A stretch of 64,000 nucleotides of DNA, taken from Adhaeretor mobilis (GTDB lineage Bacteria; Planctomycetota; Planctomycetia; Pirellulales; Lacipirellulaceae). The position numbers and the translations under genes were made by a program. Positions 48,128 to 57,224 of this stretch are shown here, piece by piece. The notes under the pieces are model-generated. The model made no database searches and was not told the DNA's origin. It worked only from the letters and a program-made list of their open reading frames with translations. How positions within the stretch are numbered: the first letter of the stretch is position 1; every line of letters starts with the position of its first letter. Location: NCBI RefSeq assembly GCF_007741515.1, contig NZ_CP036263.1:3645178-3709177 (forward strand), read 5' to 3'.

Positions 48128-49546
48128 ATGTTTTGCCGATTAGCAGTATTCATCGCGTTACTCGTGACGCTACCGACTCGCACCGTTTTCAGTAATCCCC
48201 CTAAGATTGATTCTCCCGAAGTCGTTGATTCTCCCGAAACCGCTAAATCTCCCGAAACCAATGCCGAACGTTTGGCTTGGTGGCAAGACGCGAAGTTCGG
48301 GATGTTTATTCACTGGGGCGTCTACTCTCAAGCAGGCGGCGAGTGGAACGGCACGACCGACCACCACGAGTGGCTGCAGCTCACGGCCAAAATTCCGTTG
48401 GCGGAGTACAAGGAGTTCTCACGAACGTTCAATCCTGTGAAGTTCGACGCCAATCAGTGGGTTGCGATCGCCAAGCAAGCGGGAATGAAGTATCTGGTCG
48501 TGACGGCAAAACACCACGACGGTTTCGCGATGTTTGACTCCCCATCAAACAAGCACAACATCGTCCAGGGAACCACATACGGCCGTGACCCGCTGAAAGC
48601 CTTAGCTGCTGCGTGTCATGAGCAGGATGTACGCTTCTGTGTCTACTACTCCCTGGGCCGCGACTGGGAGGACCCCGATGTGCCTACTGGGTGGGGCGAC
48701 CGGCTCGGATGGCGCAGCAACCTCATCGACTTTCCCGACGAAGAAAACAAGGACTTCCAGAAGTATTTCGACCGCAAGGTCAAGCCGCAGGTGCGCGAGC
48801 TGCTCACCCAGTATGGGCCGATTGGCGTCATGTGGTTTGACACCTTCGAGCAGATCAAGCCGCACCAAAGTAAAGAGTTGATTGCAATGATCCGCGAGCT
48901 GCAGCCGAACTGCATCATCAACGATCGCGTCGGTCGGGGACTGGGCGACTACAAAACGGCCGAGCAGGAGATCCCGTCCGATTCGTCGAGCGTACCGTGG
49001 GAAACCTGCATGACGATTAACGGTCACTGGGGCTACAACAAGGCTGATGAAAAATGGAAGCGCACCGACCAGTTGTTGCGGAATCTGATCGACGTCGTCA
49101 GCAAAGGAGGCAACTATCTGCTCAACGTCGGACCTACAGGAGAAGGCGTCATCCCTGCGCCGAGCATCGAGCGTCTAGACGAAATGGGAAGTTGGCTGCG
49201 AGTGAACGGTGAAGCGATTTACGGATGCGGCATGACTCCGTTCGGTGAAGAGATCGGCTCGTTCCGTGAACCGAAGGGGAACAAACGCGATAAGCCGAAA
49301 TTCATCACAAAGTGGCAGTGGCGAGCGACTACCAAACCGGGCAAGATTTACGTACATCTGTTCGAGTGGCCTCAAGGCGTGCTAAGACTCCCCGCAGTTG
49401 AGAAGAGTGTGACGAAGGCGTACCTGCTTGCCGATCCCAGCAAAACCGCACTCGCTTTTGAGCAATCCGCGGCCGGCGTTGCGATCACGCTTCCGGCAAC
49501 ACCGACGGACATTATCGCATCGGTGGTATGCTTGGAGCTAGAGTGA
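48128..49546 (+). CDS. Alpha-L-fucosidase, GH29 family
   Basis: A 472-residue exported glycosidase that removes alpha-L-fucose from polysaccharides or glycans. Signal peptide (RLAVFIALLVTLPTRTVFS), a short triple repeat of SPE(V/T) units (residues about 23-40) as linker, then the GH29 catalytic barrel: WWQDAKFGMFIHWGVYS, AKHHDGFAMFDS, VRFCVYYSLGRDWEDP-like and nucleophile Asp238 in GVMWFDTFEQ. A small C-terminal beta domain follows. Fits degradation of fucose-containing algal polysaccharide. Acid/base residue not fixed by eye. Confidence 0.95.
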   Translation: MFCRLAVFIALLVTLPTRTVFSNPPKIDSPEVVDSPETAKSPETNAERLAWWQDAKFGMFIHWGVYSQAGGEWNGTTDHHEWLQLTAKIPLAEYKEFSRTFNPVKFDANQWVAIAKQAGMKYLVVTAKHHDGFAMFDSPSNKHNIVQGTTYGRDPLKALAAACHEQDVRFCVYYSLGRDWEDPDVPTGWGDRLGWRSNLIDFPDEENKDFQKYFDRKVKPQVRELLTQYGPIGVMWFDTFEQIKPHQSKELIAMIRELQPNCIINDRVGRGLGDYKTAEQEIPSDSSSVPWETCMTINGHWGYNKADEKWKRTDQLLRNLIDVVSKGGNYLLNVGPTGEGVIPAPSIERLDEMGSWLRVNGEAIYGCGMTPFGEEIGSFREPKGNKRDKPKFITKWQWRATTKPGKIYVHLFEWPQGVLRLPAVEKSVTKAYLLADPSKTALAFEQSAAGVAITLPATPTDIIASVVCLELE

Positions 49547-49785
49547 TCTGGCACGAACGAATGAGCAGGATTGGAGGCTAGTCGATGCCGATCTGCATCA
49601 GGCGCGACTCTTACGCGTCCATACTTGACGGGCAAAAACCTCGGAAACAGCGCTGTCACACCTAGGAGATATTCTCTAGGTAATGTTGCCAAACATGCGA
49701 AGGGGATGGTGCAAGGTTCCAACCGTCGTAGATCGCTTCGCGGCAACGGGCAAACAAGCGATCGCACTCTTCCTGCCACCGGCAA

Positions 49786-52700
49786 CTACTCTGCACCGTG
49801 GGATGAATTATCCGGTGCACTGCGCAAAGTGGTGAGATACTCGACCAGATCGCGAATGTCCGACTTGGGAAGCGTTTCCTTCAAGCCGTCGGGCATGCCG
49901 GAGAGCCCGATGGTGCGTTCTTCGATTTCCTCCTTGCGCACGAGGATCGTCTCGCCCGCGGGATTCACCAGGATGAGATTCTCTTCGTTCTCGTCGGTGA
50001 TAATTCCGGTGACTGTTTTCCCAGTATCAAGGAACAGCACCGCCGTGTCAAAGCCCTTTGCGATGGCCTTGCTGGGGAGCACAATCGCCTCAAGCAGGTA
50101 CTCGCGCGGATTGTCTTTGCCAACGCCGCTCAACTCGGGGCCGACTGCTCCTCCATTTCCTTGCACCTTGTGGCAGCGCTGACAAGAGGCGGCCGCGCTA
50201 CCGAAGAAAATCTGCTTACCACGCTCAGCATTCCCGCCGGAGAGCAGCTCTCGGAAGCCCAGCAGGTCGTCCTCGGCGTCAAGCGCGCCTTGGTATTCAG
50301 CGATTGCTGCCTTAAACGATGGCTTGCCAATCTTTTCTGCCGCGGTTAGCAAATCTAACTTGATCTCCGGCTGAACCTTTCCCGCGATCATCAGTCGGAA
50401 CCATTCCAATAGTAGAGCGCGTGCGCCTGTGGATTCCACTTCACTGAGTTTATGGATCGCTGCTTGCTTTTCACTGACGGATCCCTCGGAGAAGACATCC
50501 TTCATGATTGCCGCAGCCTGCTCAGGATGACGGCGCACGAGGATGTTGCGGCTCGTGGATCGTAACATTTCGGCTGGATCGTTAAGGCAAGTTTTCAGTA
50601 GTCCCTCGTGGCCGGAGCCTGACGCTCTATCCAGAGCTTCAAGTGCTTCCTGCCGTGCAACGGCTGATTGATTCGTATCCGCTACGATCTCAACCAACTG
50701 GGCTTCGAGTTGTTGGGCAGGGTACTCTGCAGCCAGTTCGAGTGCGGCAACTTTCAGTTCGGGCGTTTCCCGAAGGATGTCCGATATCAGCGGAAATAGC
50801 ATCACCGCGAACGAGCCGTCACCCCGATCACCGGTCACAGGCCTCCATTTGTTGGTCACTCGGTCTAAGCTCGACGGTTGCTTCCAGTCCCTCAGCATGT
50901 GCAGAGCTTCCAGGCGAATCTCTCTCGATAGATCGGAGTTTCCCGCCATTTCAATCACAACTCTTGCGTGCTCTGCACTACCTAGACGAAAGTTTGCATG
51001 GAGAACTCGGTGGAGCAGGGCACCGTTGGTGGCAGACGAACCCGTATAGCTTGCCAATTGAGCCGTTCCTGACTCGATTGGTACGTCATTGATTGCGCGA
51101 GCGGCTTCGGTAACGACGCGCTCTTCCGAGTCAGCAAGAAAGTCGACAACTCGCTCGCTCTTGGCCCGCCGCAGGGCGACCACAGCTGCGAGCCGCACGC
51201 TTGTGGAGTTGTGTTTGCTGAGCTCTGCCAATTGCGCTTCATCCAGCGCACCAGCCAGCCCCATCATGCCGGCGTGACGCAGAACAGGATCTTTCCCGCT
51301 ACCTTCTGCGATCATCTTCAGGAGCGCCGGCGCTGCAGCCTGCGATTTGAGCTTCCCCAGGGCCAGAGCCGCATGGTACTTCACGCGATCGGACTCATGC
51401 TCCAGAAGCCTGACTATTGGTTCGGCGTGCTTGTCGTCCCGAGCGCAATCTCCGAGGGTAGAAGCTGCCTGGACAGCAATCTCCGCATCGGCATCTTCCA
51501 GCAGCGGGTCAAGCTGATTGAGCACCTCGGGCTGAGAGCGTGAAATCTGCCCGAGTCCCCAGATCGCATGAATCCTGGCTAGTTGATTCGTATTACTCAG
51601 TGCACCAACGAGGGCCTGCACCTCTTTGCGAGCTGCGAGCTCGTACTGCGCTTTCAGTCGCAGGCGTCGATCTGTATGAGCGAGTAGTTCGACGAGTCGC
51701 TCGACTGATACTTGGGGCCAATCCGCTGCCATTAATCGGGGGACTTCGGTTGCTAAATCAGAGGGGTCCTTTTCCTTGAAAGCATAAATGCGCCCGCGGC
51801 TCGCGCCATCCCAGCCTTGCACCCAGTCAGAAAGAACGACTCGGCCGTCGTAGCCGAAGTCGACATCCGTGGCGAGGGTACCCCAGATGAAATTGTGCGA
51901 GTCGATCAACTCAAACCCTGCGCCTTTTGGCTTGACTGCGAAGGAGCGAATACCGCTCAACCCGGTAGTGCCTCGAAAGTCAGCCATAAAGAAATGCCCG
52001 GCGTATCGATCGGGAAGCCCCCAGCCGGGATAATACACAAGACCCGATGGGCCGTTGCCGAGGTTGGCGATTGGTGGCACGATGTACGACGGCTGCCGGG
52101 CAGTCGTTTCAGCATCCCACTCATAGGGTCGCCACATCCGTTCGCGATGCCACGGACCCCGGTCTTCTAGGTACTGATAATGCATTCTCCAGCCGGCATC
52201 CATGCCTTGGCAAACATGCACCCACCGCGCCTCATCCGCAGCGTCGGAATTGTTGTCGCCGGTGAATAGGTTGCCGTAATCGTCGAACGCCAATTCCTGA
52301 GGGTTGCGCAAGCCGTAAGCAAACTCCTCTAACTCAGATCCATCGGGCCAACAACGAAACACGGCCCCCGTATTGGGGCGGGCGAGCGTAGTGCCTTCTG
52401 CAGTTTGCACGTTATAACCACGGTCACCAATGCTGAAGTACAGGCGACCATCGGGGCCCCAGGTCAAGCCGTGTAGATCATGGCCTCGAAACGCGAATCT
52501 CACACCATAGCCAGAATGGAGTTTCTCCTTGCTGTCCGCACGTCCATCGTTATCTTTGTCGGTGAGCTTCCAAAGGTTAGGTATGCAGGTGTAATAGACT
52601 GAGTTGCCCGTAGCGAGCAGACCTGCTCCGGTTCCTTCCACAATTTGGTTGTAGCCGTCGGAGTAGACCGTTGAGGTGTCGTAGATGCCGTCATGATCGC

Positions 52701-53214
52701 TATCGGTAAGCTTACGAATGCGATCGTGATGCGCGGTGTACTTCTCCAAGTTATCAGATTCGTACTTGCGGATCATCGCTTCGCGATCTGCAACGGTTTG
52801 CGAGCGTAGATCGTCCTCCAACCAATCCATGTGAGAGCGATTGTCTTCAACGCCGTTGTTCTGCCGAAATGTCTCAGCAACGAACAAGTTGCCTTGCTCA
52901 TCAAAACAAAAGACGACCGGATTGGCTAGGTCGGGTTCTGCGGCAACTAATTGCGACGAGAGAAAATTAGGAACTGTGAATCCCTGTAAAGCTAATTCCC
53001 CCTCATCGGACTTTCCAAGAACAGGAGGCTCGTAGTTTTCGTGCGCACTTCCATTGGTCGCTAGACAGCTAGCTGCTCCCAGCAGACTAACGAGGAATAG
53101 TAAACTCAGTTTAACCGACAACCATTGCGACGCGCCGAATAGCCTAAATACTCTATTAACCAATGTCCTGCCCTGACTCTTGGGGATAGTACGATCTCGT
53201 AAGAATGCATCCAT
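49786..53214 (-). CDS. PVC-type membrane-bound dehydrogenase with HEAT repeats and c-type heme domain
   Basis: A 1142-residue exported protein in three parts. Hydrophobic leader (VKLSLLFLVSLLGAASCLA); a beta-propeller of the glucose/sorbosone dehydrogenase type (LHGLTWGPDGRLYFSIGDRGY, RNPQELAFDDYGNLFTGDNNSD, DYRGTTGLSG-like); an alpha-helical HEAT-repeat region (about residues 540-960); and a C-terminal cytochrome c-like domain with CQRCH near residue 1010 and a short VTGIITDENEENLIL unit. These large PVC-superphylum proteins are thought to oxidise sugars or amines at the cell surface. I start at ATG 53214; the frame is open to 53319. Confidence 0.92.
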   Translation of the reverse strand: MDAFLRDRTIPKSQGRTLVNRVFRLFGASQWLSVKLSLLFLVSLLGAASCLATNGSAHENYEPPVLGKSDEGELALQGFTVPNFLSSQLVAAEPDLANPVVFCFDEQGNLFVAETFRQNNGVEDNRSHMDWLEDDLRSQTVADREAMIRKYESDNLEKYTAHHDRIRKLTDSDHDGIYDTSTVYSDGYNQIVEGTGAGLLATGNSVYYTCIPNLWKLTDKDNDGRADSKEKLHSGYGVRFAFRGHDLHGLTWGPDGRLYFSIGDRGYNVQTAEGTTLARPNTGAVFRCWPDGSELEEFAYGLRNPQELAFDDYGNLFTGDNNSDAADEARWVHVCQGMDAGWRMHYQYLEDRGPWHRERMWRPYEWDAETTARQPSYIVPPIANLGNGPSGLVYYPGWGLPDRYAGHFFMADFRGTTGLSGIRSFAVKPKGAGFELIDSHNFIWGTLATDVDFGYDGRVVLSDWVQGWDGASRGRIYAFKEKDPSDLATEVPRLMAADWPQVSVERLVELLAHTDRRLRLKAQYELAARKEVQALVGALSNTNQLARIHAIWGLGQISRSQPEVLNQLDPLLEDADAEIAVQAASTLGDCARDDKHAEPIVRLLEHESDRVKYHAALALGKLKSQAAAPALLKMIAEGSGKDPVLRHAGMMGLAGALDEAQLAELSKHNSTSVRLAAVVALRRAKSERVVDFLADSEERVVTEAARAINDVPIESGTAQLASYTGSSATNGALLHRVLHANFRLGSAEHARVVIEMAGNSDLSREIRLEALHMLRDWKQPSSLDRVTNKWRPVTGDRGDGSFAVMLFPLISDILRETPELKVAALELAAEYPAQQLEAQLVEIVADTNQSAVARQEALEALDRASGSGHEGLLKTCLNDPAEMLRSTSRNILVRRHPEQAAAIMKDVFSEGSVSEKQAAIHKLSEVESTGARALLLEWFRLMIAGKVQPEIKLDLLTAAEKIGKPSFKAAIAEYQGALDAEDDLLGFRELLSGGNAERGKQIFFGSAAASCQRCHKVQGNGGAVGPELSGVGKDNPREYLLEAIVLPSKAIAKGFDTAVLFLDTGKTVTGIITDENEENLILVNPAGETILVRKEEIEERTIGLSGMPDGLKETLPKSDIRDLVEYLTTLRSAPDNSSHGAE

Positions 53215-53403
53215 TATAGGCGAAGAGACTAGGCGATTCTCCCCTGAAAACACCTCAAAACCATAATAAGGAAGCACGTCACCGCTGGTGAATGATCGAG
53301 GGCGTGGCGTGTAGCGCAAGCCGTGCCGAGTCGTTGAAGTCGCGCCCCTAGCTTCGCATGTTTGGCTACGTCCGATATCGATCAGTCGTGCTCTTGATCA
53401 GGA

Positions 53404-54696
53404 CTACTGCAAGACCTTCCAAGCGCGGACGCTGCGAACTTTGACATCGTCCTTACCAGCCTTGACAAGCTCGCGATTCCCGGGAGTCATCGCATTGCGA
53501 CCCCACAGGCCGGCGTCGCTGGGGATCTTCTCTCCATCGACCAGCAAGTTGTGGGCGTTATTGCCGTCGGATCTCAAGGCTCCGGTGTTTGCCTCGCGGC
53601 TGATGATCAGATACATGCCCACCTGCGGCACAAGCTGCGTGTCGCGCACTTTTGCCACACCGTCCACAAACCAAACGAGTTGGTCATGGGTCCATAGTAG
53701 GCCGATCTTGTGCCAACCCACGTTGATGCCAGGCACGTTGATGTTGGTGTTGAGATCTGGCACTAATTCATTCTCAGTGGCGTGCGGTGTGGTCGCTCCG
53801 CCAAGGCACTTCATCAGGAGCATGTCGTTAGGATTAGGGGTGAGCGACTCCGCGAGTTCAGGTTCAAGAGTCAACTCGTGTTCGTAGATGTCGATCTCAA
53901 GCCCGTTAGCTGGATCTTCGTCGTAGGCAACGAACTCAGTCGCGGTCGGCATGAGCCAGAAGGAATGGCGATGGGCCAGAGCTTGCATCCCCTCGAAGTT
54001 GACTTCGATTTCAAAGAACGTGCCGGGCGAGAAGGTGATGTTTGGCGAAGGCGTGTCCGACATGCCTGGCTGGCCCCAGTATTTGCCATGCGGCAGAACT
54101 TTGTCCTCTGCCTGTACCGGGACAAGTGCACCGTCGACCGCCTTCAAGGCATACGTCGTAAACCAAGAAGTGTGGAATTCGAAGTCCCCCAGGTTGACTG
54201 TGCCCTTGGCGGCGTCGCGAGGATCGGGATCGTCATAGGCATGATCGCGGGGGCCACCTTGGTCGCGACTTACAAAACCGGGAATGTCTTCGTCCGCAAT
54301 GAAGCCGCGCTGCACGAGGACGCCATCGCGAATATACGAAGTCTTCTCGTGAAACTTATCGTACCAAGCCGTGTGGCGACGCCCTGGGGACATGCGGTGC
54401 TGCCCCGCGTTAACGGACTTGCCCATGCTCTCACGCCGCCAATGCCGCGTCTCGGGCTGGGTGCCGGTTGCCTTGGCAAAGTTGCTGTCGAAAACGAGAG
54501 CAAACTCGCCCCCCTGGCAGTACTCTGATTCATTGAGCGCAGGAGCGGGAGCCTGTGATGTCGCAACCTCTGCGGCCTGGCTGGCAGTGGGACAGAGTGC
54601 TTTCAATAAACCGATCAACAGCACTGGGAGCAAAAGTCGAGTAACAGGTTGCATTGAATTCATGGAGGTACTTGATTTCATTGTTGTAGTGGTCAT
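53404..54696 (-). CDS. Secreted GH16-like (concanavalin A-like) glycosidase
   Basis: A 430-residue exported protein. Signal peptide with LLLPVLLIGLLKALCPTASQAA, then a jelly-roll domain with GLEIDIYEHE at about residues 265-274, the ExDxxE active-site pattern of GH16 (here EIDIYE, 267-272), preceded by SFWLMPTA and followed by VGWHKIGLLWTHDQLVWFVDG. This is the GH16 layout of laminarinases, agarases and carrageenases; substrate cannot be told. Start chosen at ATG 54696; a GTG seven codons upstream is possible. Confidence 0.83.
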   Translation of the reverse strand: MTTTTMKSSTSMNSMQPVTRLLLPVLLIGLLKALCPTASQAAEVATSQAPAPALNESEYCQGGEFALVFDSNFAKATGTQPETRHWRRESMGKSVNAGQHRMSPGRRHTAWYDKFHEKTSYIRDGVLVQRGFIADEDIPGFVSRDQGGPRDHAYDDPDPRDAAKGTVNLGDFEFHTSWFTTYALKAVDGALVPVQAEDKVLPHGKYWGQPGMSDTPSPNITFSPGTFFEIEVNFEGMQALAHRHSFWLMPTATEFVAYDEDPANGLEIDIYEHELTLEPELAESLTPNPNDMLLMKCLGGATTPHATENELVPDLNTNINVPGINVGWHKIGLLWTHDQLVWFVDGVAKVRDTQLVPQVGMYLIISREANTGALRSDGNNAHNLLVDGEKIPSDAGLWGRNAMTPGNRELVKAGKDDVKVRSVRAWKVLQ

Positions 54697-54746
54697 GAAG
54701 GAAGAGGTCACTAACACAGCTGCTCTTACCTCTCGTCCGATAGGTA

Positions 54747-54782
54747 CAAAAAGACCCCTCTCGGAACCTCCGAGAGAGGTCT
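54747..54782 (-). terminator. Intrinsic terminator between a PEP-CTERM gene and the GH16-like gene
   Basis: A 13-bp stem with one wobble (54752-54764 with 54770-54782) and a T-run on the minus strand. It ends the upstream PEP-CTERM transcript. Confidence 0.85.
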
Positions 54783-54842
54783 AATCGGCTGGACGCATGT
54801 GATAGCACCGTGTCCTGTTAATGCAACCACATGATCAAATTA

Positions 54843-55523
54843 CTAGCCGCGACGACGTCCCATTGAGAGACAACCCACCCCAGCCAGCGAAAGCAAGAGC
54901 AGCGATGCGGGCTCAGGCACTGGTGCTGTGGGGATGCGAATGTTGTCGAAGTAGCCAGTCGGCTGAACACCGGGCTGTGAATTGAATCCAAGGGTAATTT
55001 CAGAGTACGAATTGGCGGGGTTGGCAAGACCGGCAATAACCGCTGGGCTAAAGGTATACTCATAGGTGGTCGAGCCCGCGCCGAACGTGAAATCGTTTGT
55101 AGCACCTCCGTAGTATCCAACGAACCCGCCCATCTCGCTGTTAGCAACGACGACCGCTTTTGTGCCGTCGTGGGCATCGCTTGGATCATCGTCTACAGGA
55201 ATTGTTACATCGAACTGAATTATCGGGTTCGCTTGCAACGCAGGGATAATTGCCGGATTGCTCAGTAAGTTGATCTTGAGCATGAACTTCGCACCAGCAC
55301 CCTGAGTAGCTTCGACTGGGGTAACTTCGTAACTGGCCGCTCCATCTGTGACACCAGTCGCGCTAAACGCGCTGGAAACAACGTCTCCGAGCGTTGATAC
55401 AGTAGTTGGGCTAGTCAGGTCGTTGTTCTCAAAAGACTGAACGAGTGTCGCGGCTGATGCAGGAACCGCCATCACTACCGTCGCCAGTACGGCACCAAAG
55501 ATAAAGAGTGTGTTGCGAATCAT
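54843..55523 (-). CDS. PEP-CTERM surface protein
   Basis: A 226-residue exported protein. Signal peptide MIRNTLFIFGAVLATVVMAV with cleavage after ASA; a strand-rich jelly-roll-like middle (FMLKINLLSNPAIIPALQ, YFDNIRIPTAP) resembling carbohydrate-binding folds; and the sorting tail PVPEPASLLLLSLAGVGCLSMGRRRG. Start ATG 55523 with GGGAGGAG before it. First complete member, in map order, of a tandem PEP-CTERM cluster. Confidence 0.92.
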   Translation of the reverse strand: MIRNTLFIFGAVLATVVMAVPASAATLVQSFENNDLTSPTTVSTLGDVVSSAFSATGVTDGAASYEVTPVEATQGAGAKFMLKINLLSNPAIIPALQANPIIQFDVTIPVDDDPSDAHDGTKAVVVANSEMGGFVGYYGGATNDFTFGAGSTTYEYTFSPAVIAGLANPANSYSEITLGFNSQPGVQPTGYFDNIRIPTAPVPEPASLLLLSLAGVGCLSMGRRRG

Positions 55524-55631
55524 TAGTATCTCCTCCCAAAACAAGTGAAAAAAGTGAAAGCCAGAAACGATTGACTTTCGGGTAAACAAAAACTCAAGGA
55601 TGCTCTAACTGCCACGACGTCCTGAACCGAA

Positions 55632-55758
55632 TCAACTGACTCCCTTCAACGCGAGAAAGGCAAAGGCTGAAGGCTCAGGGACTGCGGCCGATACTCGGCG
55701 AAGCAATGAGCATCAGCCCAGCAGTCGTCCCAATTACAGAAAAGCACTTCTTCAACAT
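55632..55758 (-). pseudogene. Collapsed PEP-CTERM gene: signal peptide plus out-of-frame sorting tail
   Basis: ATG 55758 with a GAGGGGAG ribosome site opens MLKKCFSVIGTTAGLMLI.., a normal signal peptide, but stops after 27 codons at 55675. One base shifted, the same DNA reads AVPEPSAFAFLALKGVS and stops at 55632, a recognisable PEP-CTERM start. So the body of the gene is missing and the two ends are joined out of phase. It lies between two intact PEP-CTERM genes and shares the upstream leader of one of them. Confidence 0.75.
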
Positions 55759-55806
55759 CAGTGACTCCCCTCGAAAAGTGTGTGACTGTCAGCTCGACCG
55801 CACACG
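55759..55806 (-). promoter_or_regulatory. Conserved leader, copy upstream of the collapsed PEP-CTERM gene
   Basis: CGTGTGCGGTC..GTCACAC followed by GAGGGGAG and the start codon. It matches the leader at 56547-56596 in order and spacing and can form a GTGTG/CACAC hairpin just before the ribosome site. Confidence 0.5.
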
Positions 55807-55832
55807 AGAGACAAAGCAAAAATAAGGATGTA

Positions 55833-56546
55833 CTAGTTGCGACGCTTACGTCCAACCAGCAAGCAAACGCTGCCAAGTCCAAACAGTATCAACGAAGTTG
55901 GCTCAGGAACCGGGTTGACATCAATACGCAAGGCGTTGATGTAACCGTAATCGACGCTTCCATTGACGAACTCGAACGTCAGATCGATGGTGTTGGTCGA
56001 AGAAGGTGCTATTCCAGAGAACAATTGGAGATCACCAACGTTGCCCATTACGTCCTGGGTTCCCGTGTAACTCGATGTGCCATTGTCTAAGGTGTACTCG
56101 GTGTCACGTGGGCCAGTGCCGTTGCGACTACCAAAGATTGAGAAATCATAGGTAGAGGCAGGATCAAGACCGGTGAACGTGTACGTTCTCGGGTTATTGG
56201 ATCCCTGCAACCAGTGGAAGGTTTGGCCAGCGAAGTTGGTAATGCCTACAGCCGCGGCGGCGCCGCCAACAGTTGGAGTTCCGTTACCACCCCCGTAGAC
56301 TACGCCATCTGGCTTCGTAATGGCGATACCTGTGGAATCGCCATTTTCGTCGTTCAGTGGGAGGACAACGTCTAGTGGAAAGACCGCACCATTACTGGAA
56401 TTGGCAAATACGTTAAACTTCTCTGTGGTGGTCGCAGAAGCAGAAGTGCCTGGAGTGCTGAAACTAACAAAAATCGGTGCGGCCGATGCATTTGCGAACA
56501 GGCACCCTACCAACACGACACTTACAGATAAAAATCTCTTTAACAT
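55833..56546 (-). CDS. PEP-CTERM surface protein
   Basis: A 237-residue exported protein. Signal peptide MLKRFLSVSVVLVGCLFANASA, similar in its first residues (MLK+FSV) to that of the collapsed neighbour. A strand-rich middle contains FTGLDPASTYDFSIFGSRN (a fibronectin-like or lamin-G-like turn) and ALRIDVNPVPEPTSLILF, then the tail ending in RKRRN. Start ATG 56546 with GAGGGGAG. Ligand unknown. Confidence 0.92.
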   Translation of the reverse strand: MLKRFLSVSVVLVGCLFANASAAPIFVSFSTPGTSASATTTEKFNVFANSSNGAVFPLDVVLPLNDENGDSTGIAITKPDGVVYGGGNGTPTVGGAAAAVGITNFAGQTFHWLQGSNNPRTYTFTGLDPASTYDFSIFGSRNGTGPRDTEYTLDNGTSSYTGTQDVMGNVGDLQLFSGIAPSSTNTIDLTFEFVNGSVDYGYINALRIDVNPVPEPTSLILFGLGSVCLLVGRKRRN

Positions 56547-56596
56547 TAGATCTCTCCCCTCAAGATAGGTGTGACAATCACCTAAGGTCGCACACG
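56547..56596 (-). promoter_or_regulatory. Conserved leader, copy upstream of the intact PEP-CTERM gene
   Basis: CGTGTGCGACC..TGTCACACC, a potential GTGTG/CACAC hairpin, then TGAGGGGAG and the start codon. It is paired with the similar copy at 55759-55806. Confidence 0.5.
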
Positions 56597-56714
56597 ATTA
56601 GTAATGAATGAGCAGGTTCAGGATTTCGTTCCCCAAACGCATGTCACTCACAAAGAACTGTTCAAACTATTTCCGGCGTAAGCGACAAGCCTAAACGCCA
56701 GCGAAACTGTCTCA

Positions 56715-57224
56715 CTAGTACAATGACTTTTCGACTTTTGTGTTCTTTCGTTCTTCCGCGGTCGGTTTGCGAATTTTCAGTTCAAACGGTGATTCTTCTG
56801 CATCGATTTCCAATGGGGTGGTGTCAATGTTTCCATATTCAGATGGAATCAATAGTTTTCCCTGCGCGTCGGATGCACTGATGAGTATTTTGTGTTTCCC
56901 AACCGCGATACCATCTTTGTATTTATGGCTGGTGGCGGATTCGAAAGTGCCATCCGCATCCACATACGCTACGGCTGGTTTTTGATAGTATTTCCCGTCT
57001 ATGGGTGGCGATTGAGAGGCGAATAACATTCTGGTTGTTCCAGAAAAAGGAATCGCGGAACCATCTTCGTAGGTAACTTTCCCAGTAGCGGGCACGTATT
57101 CAAAAGGACTGCTCGAGCCACAGCCGACTAGCATTGACAGTAGCAAGGAGGCTGTCAGCAGGGCTCGCAATGGTCGGAATGAATGAATATTGCCACTTCG
57201 GTGTAGTACTCTACCTTGCATCAA
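56715..57224 (-). CDS. Small lipoprotein downstream of the DUF1559 gene
   Basis: A 169-residue lipoprotein. The signal ends in LVGC (lipobox), followed by FEYVPATGKVTYEDGSAIPFSG, a carboxypeptidase-regulatory-like beta domain common in planctomycetes, and a C-terminal strand-rich part. Its start overlaps the stop of the DUF1559 gene by four bases, so the two are translationally coupled. This gene pair recurs widely in the phylum; function unknown. Confidence 0.88.
   Translation of the reverse strand: MMQGRVLHRSGNIHSFRPLRALLTASLLLSMLVGCGSSSPFEYVPATGKVTYEDGSAIPFSGTTRMLFASQSPPIDGKYYQKPAVAYVDADGTFESATSHKYKDGIAVGKHKILISASDAQGKLLIPSEYGNIDTTPLEIDAEESPFELKIRKPTAEERKNTKVEKSLY

Noticed and set aside
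48195..48260. 18-base tandem repeats as a regulatory array
   Set aside because: They lie in frame within the fucosidase gene and encode a short SPE(V/T) linker.
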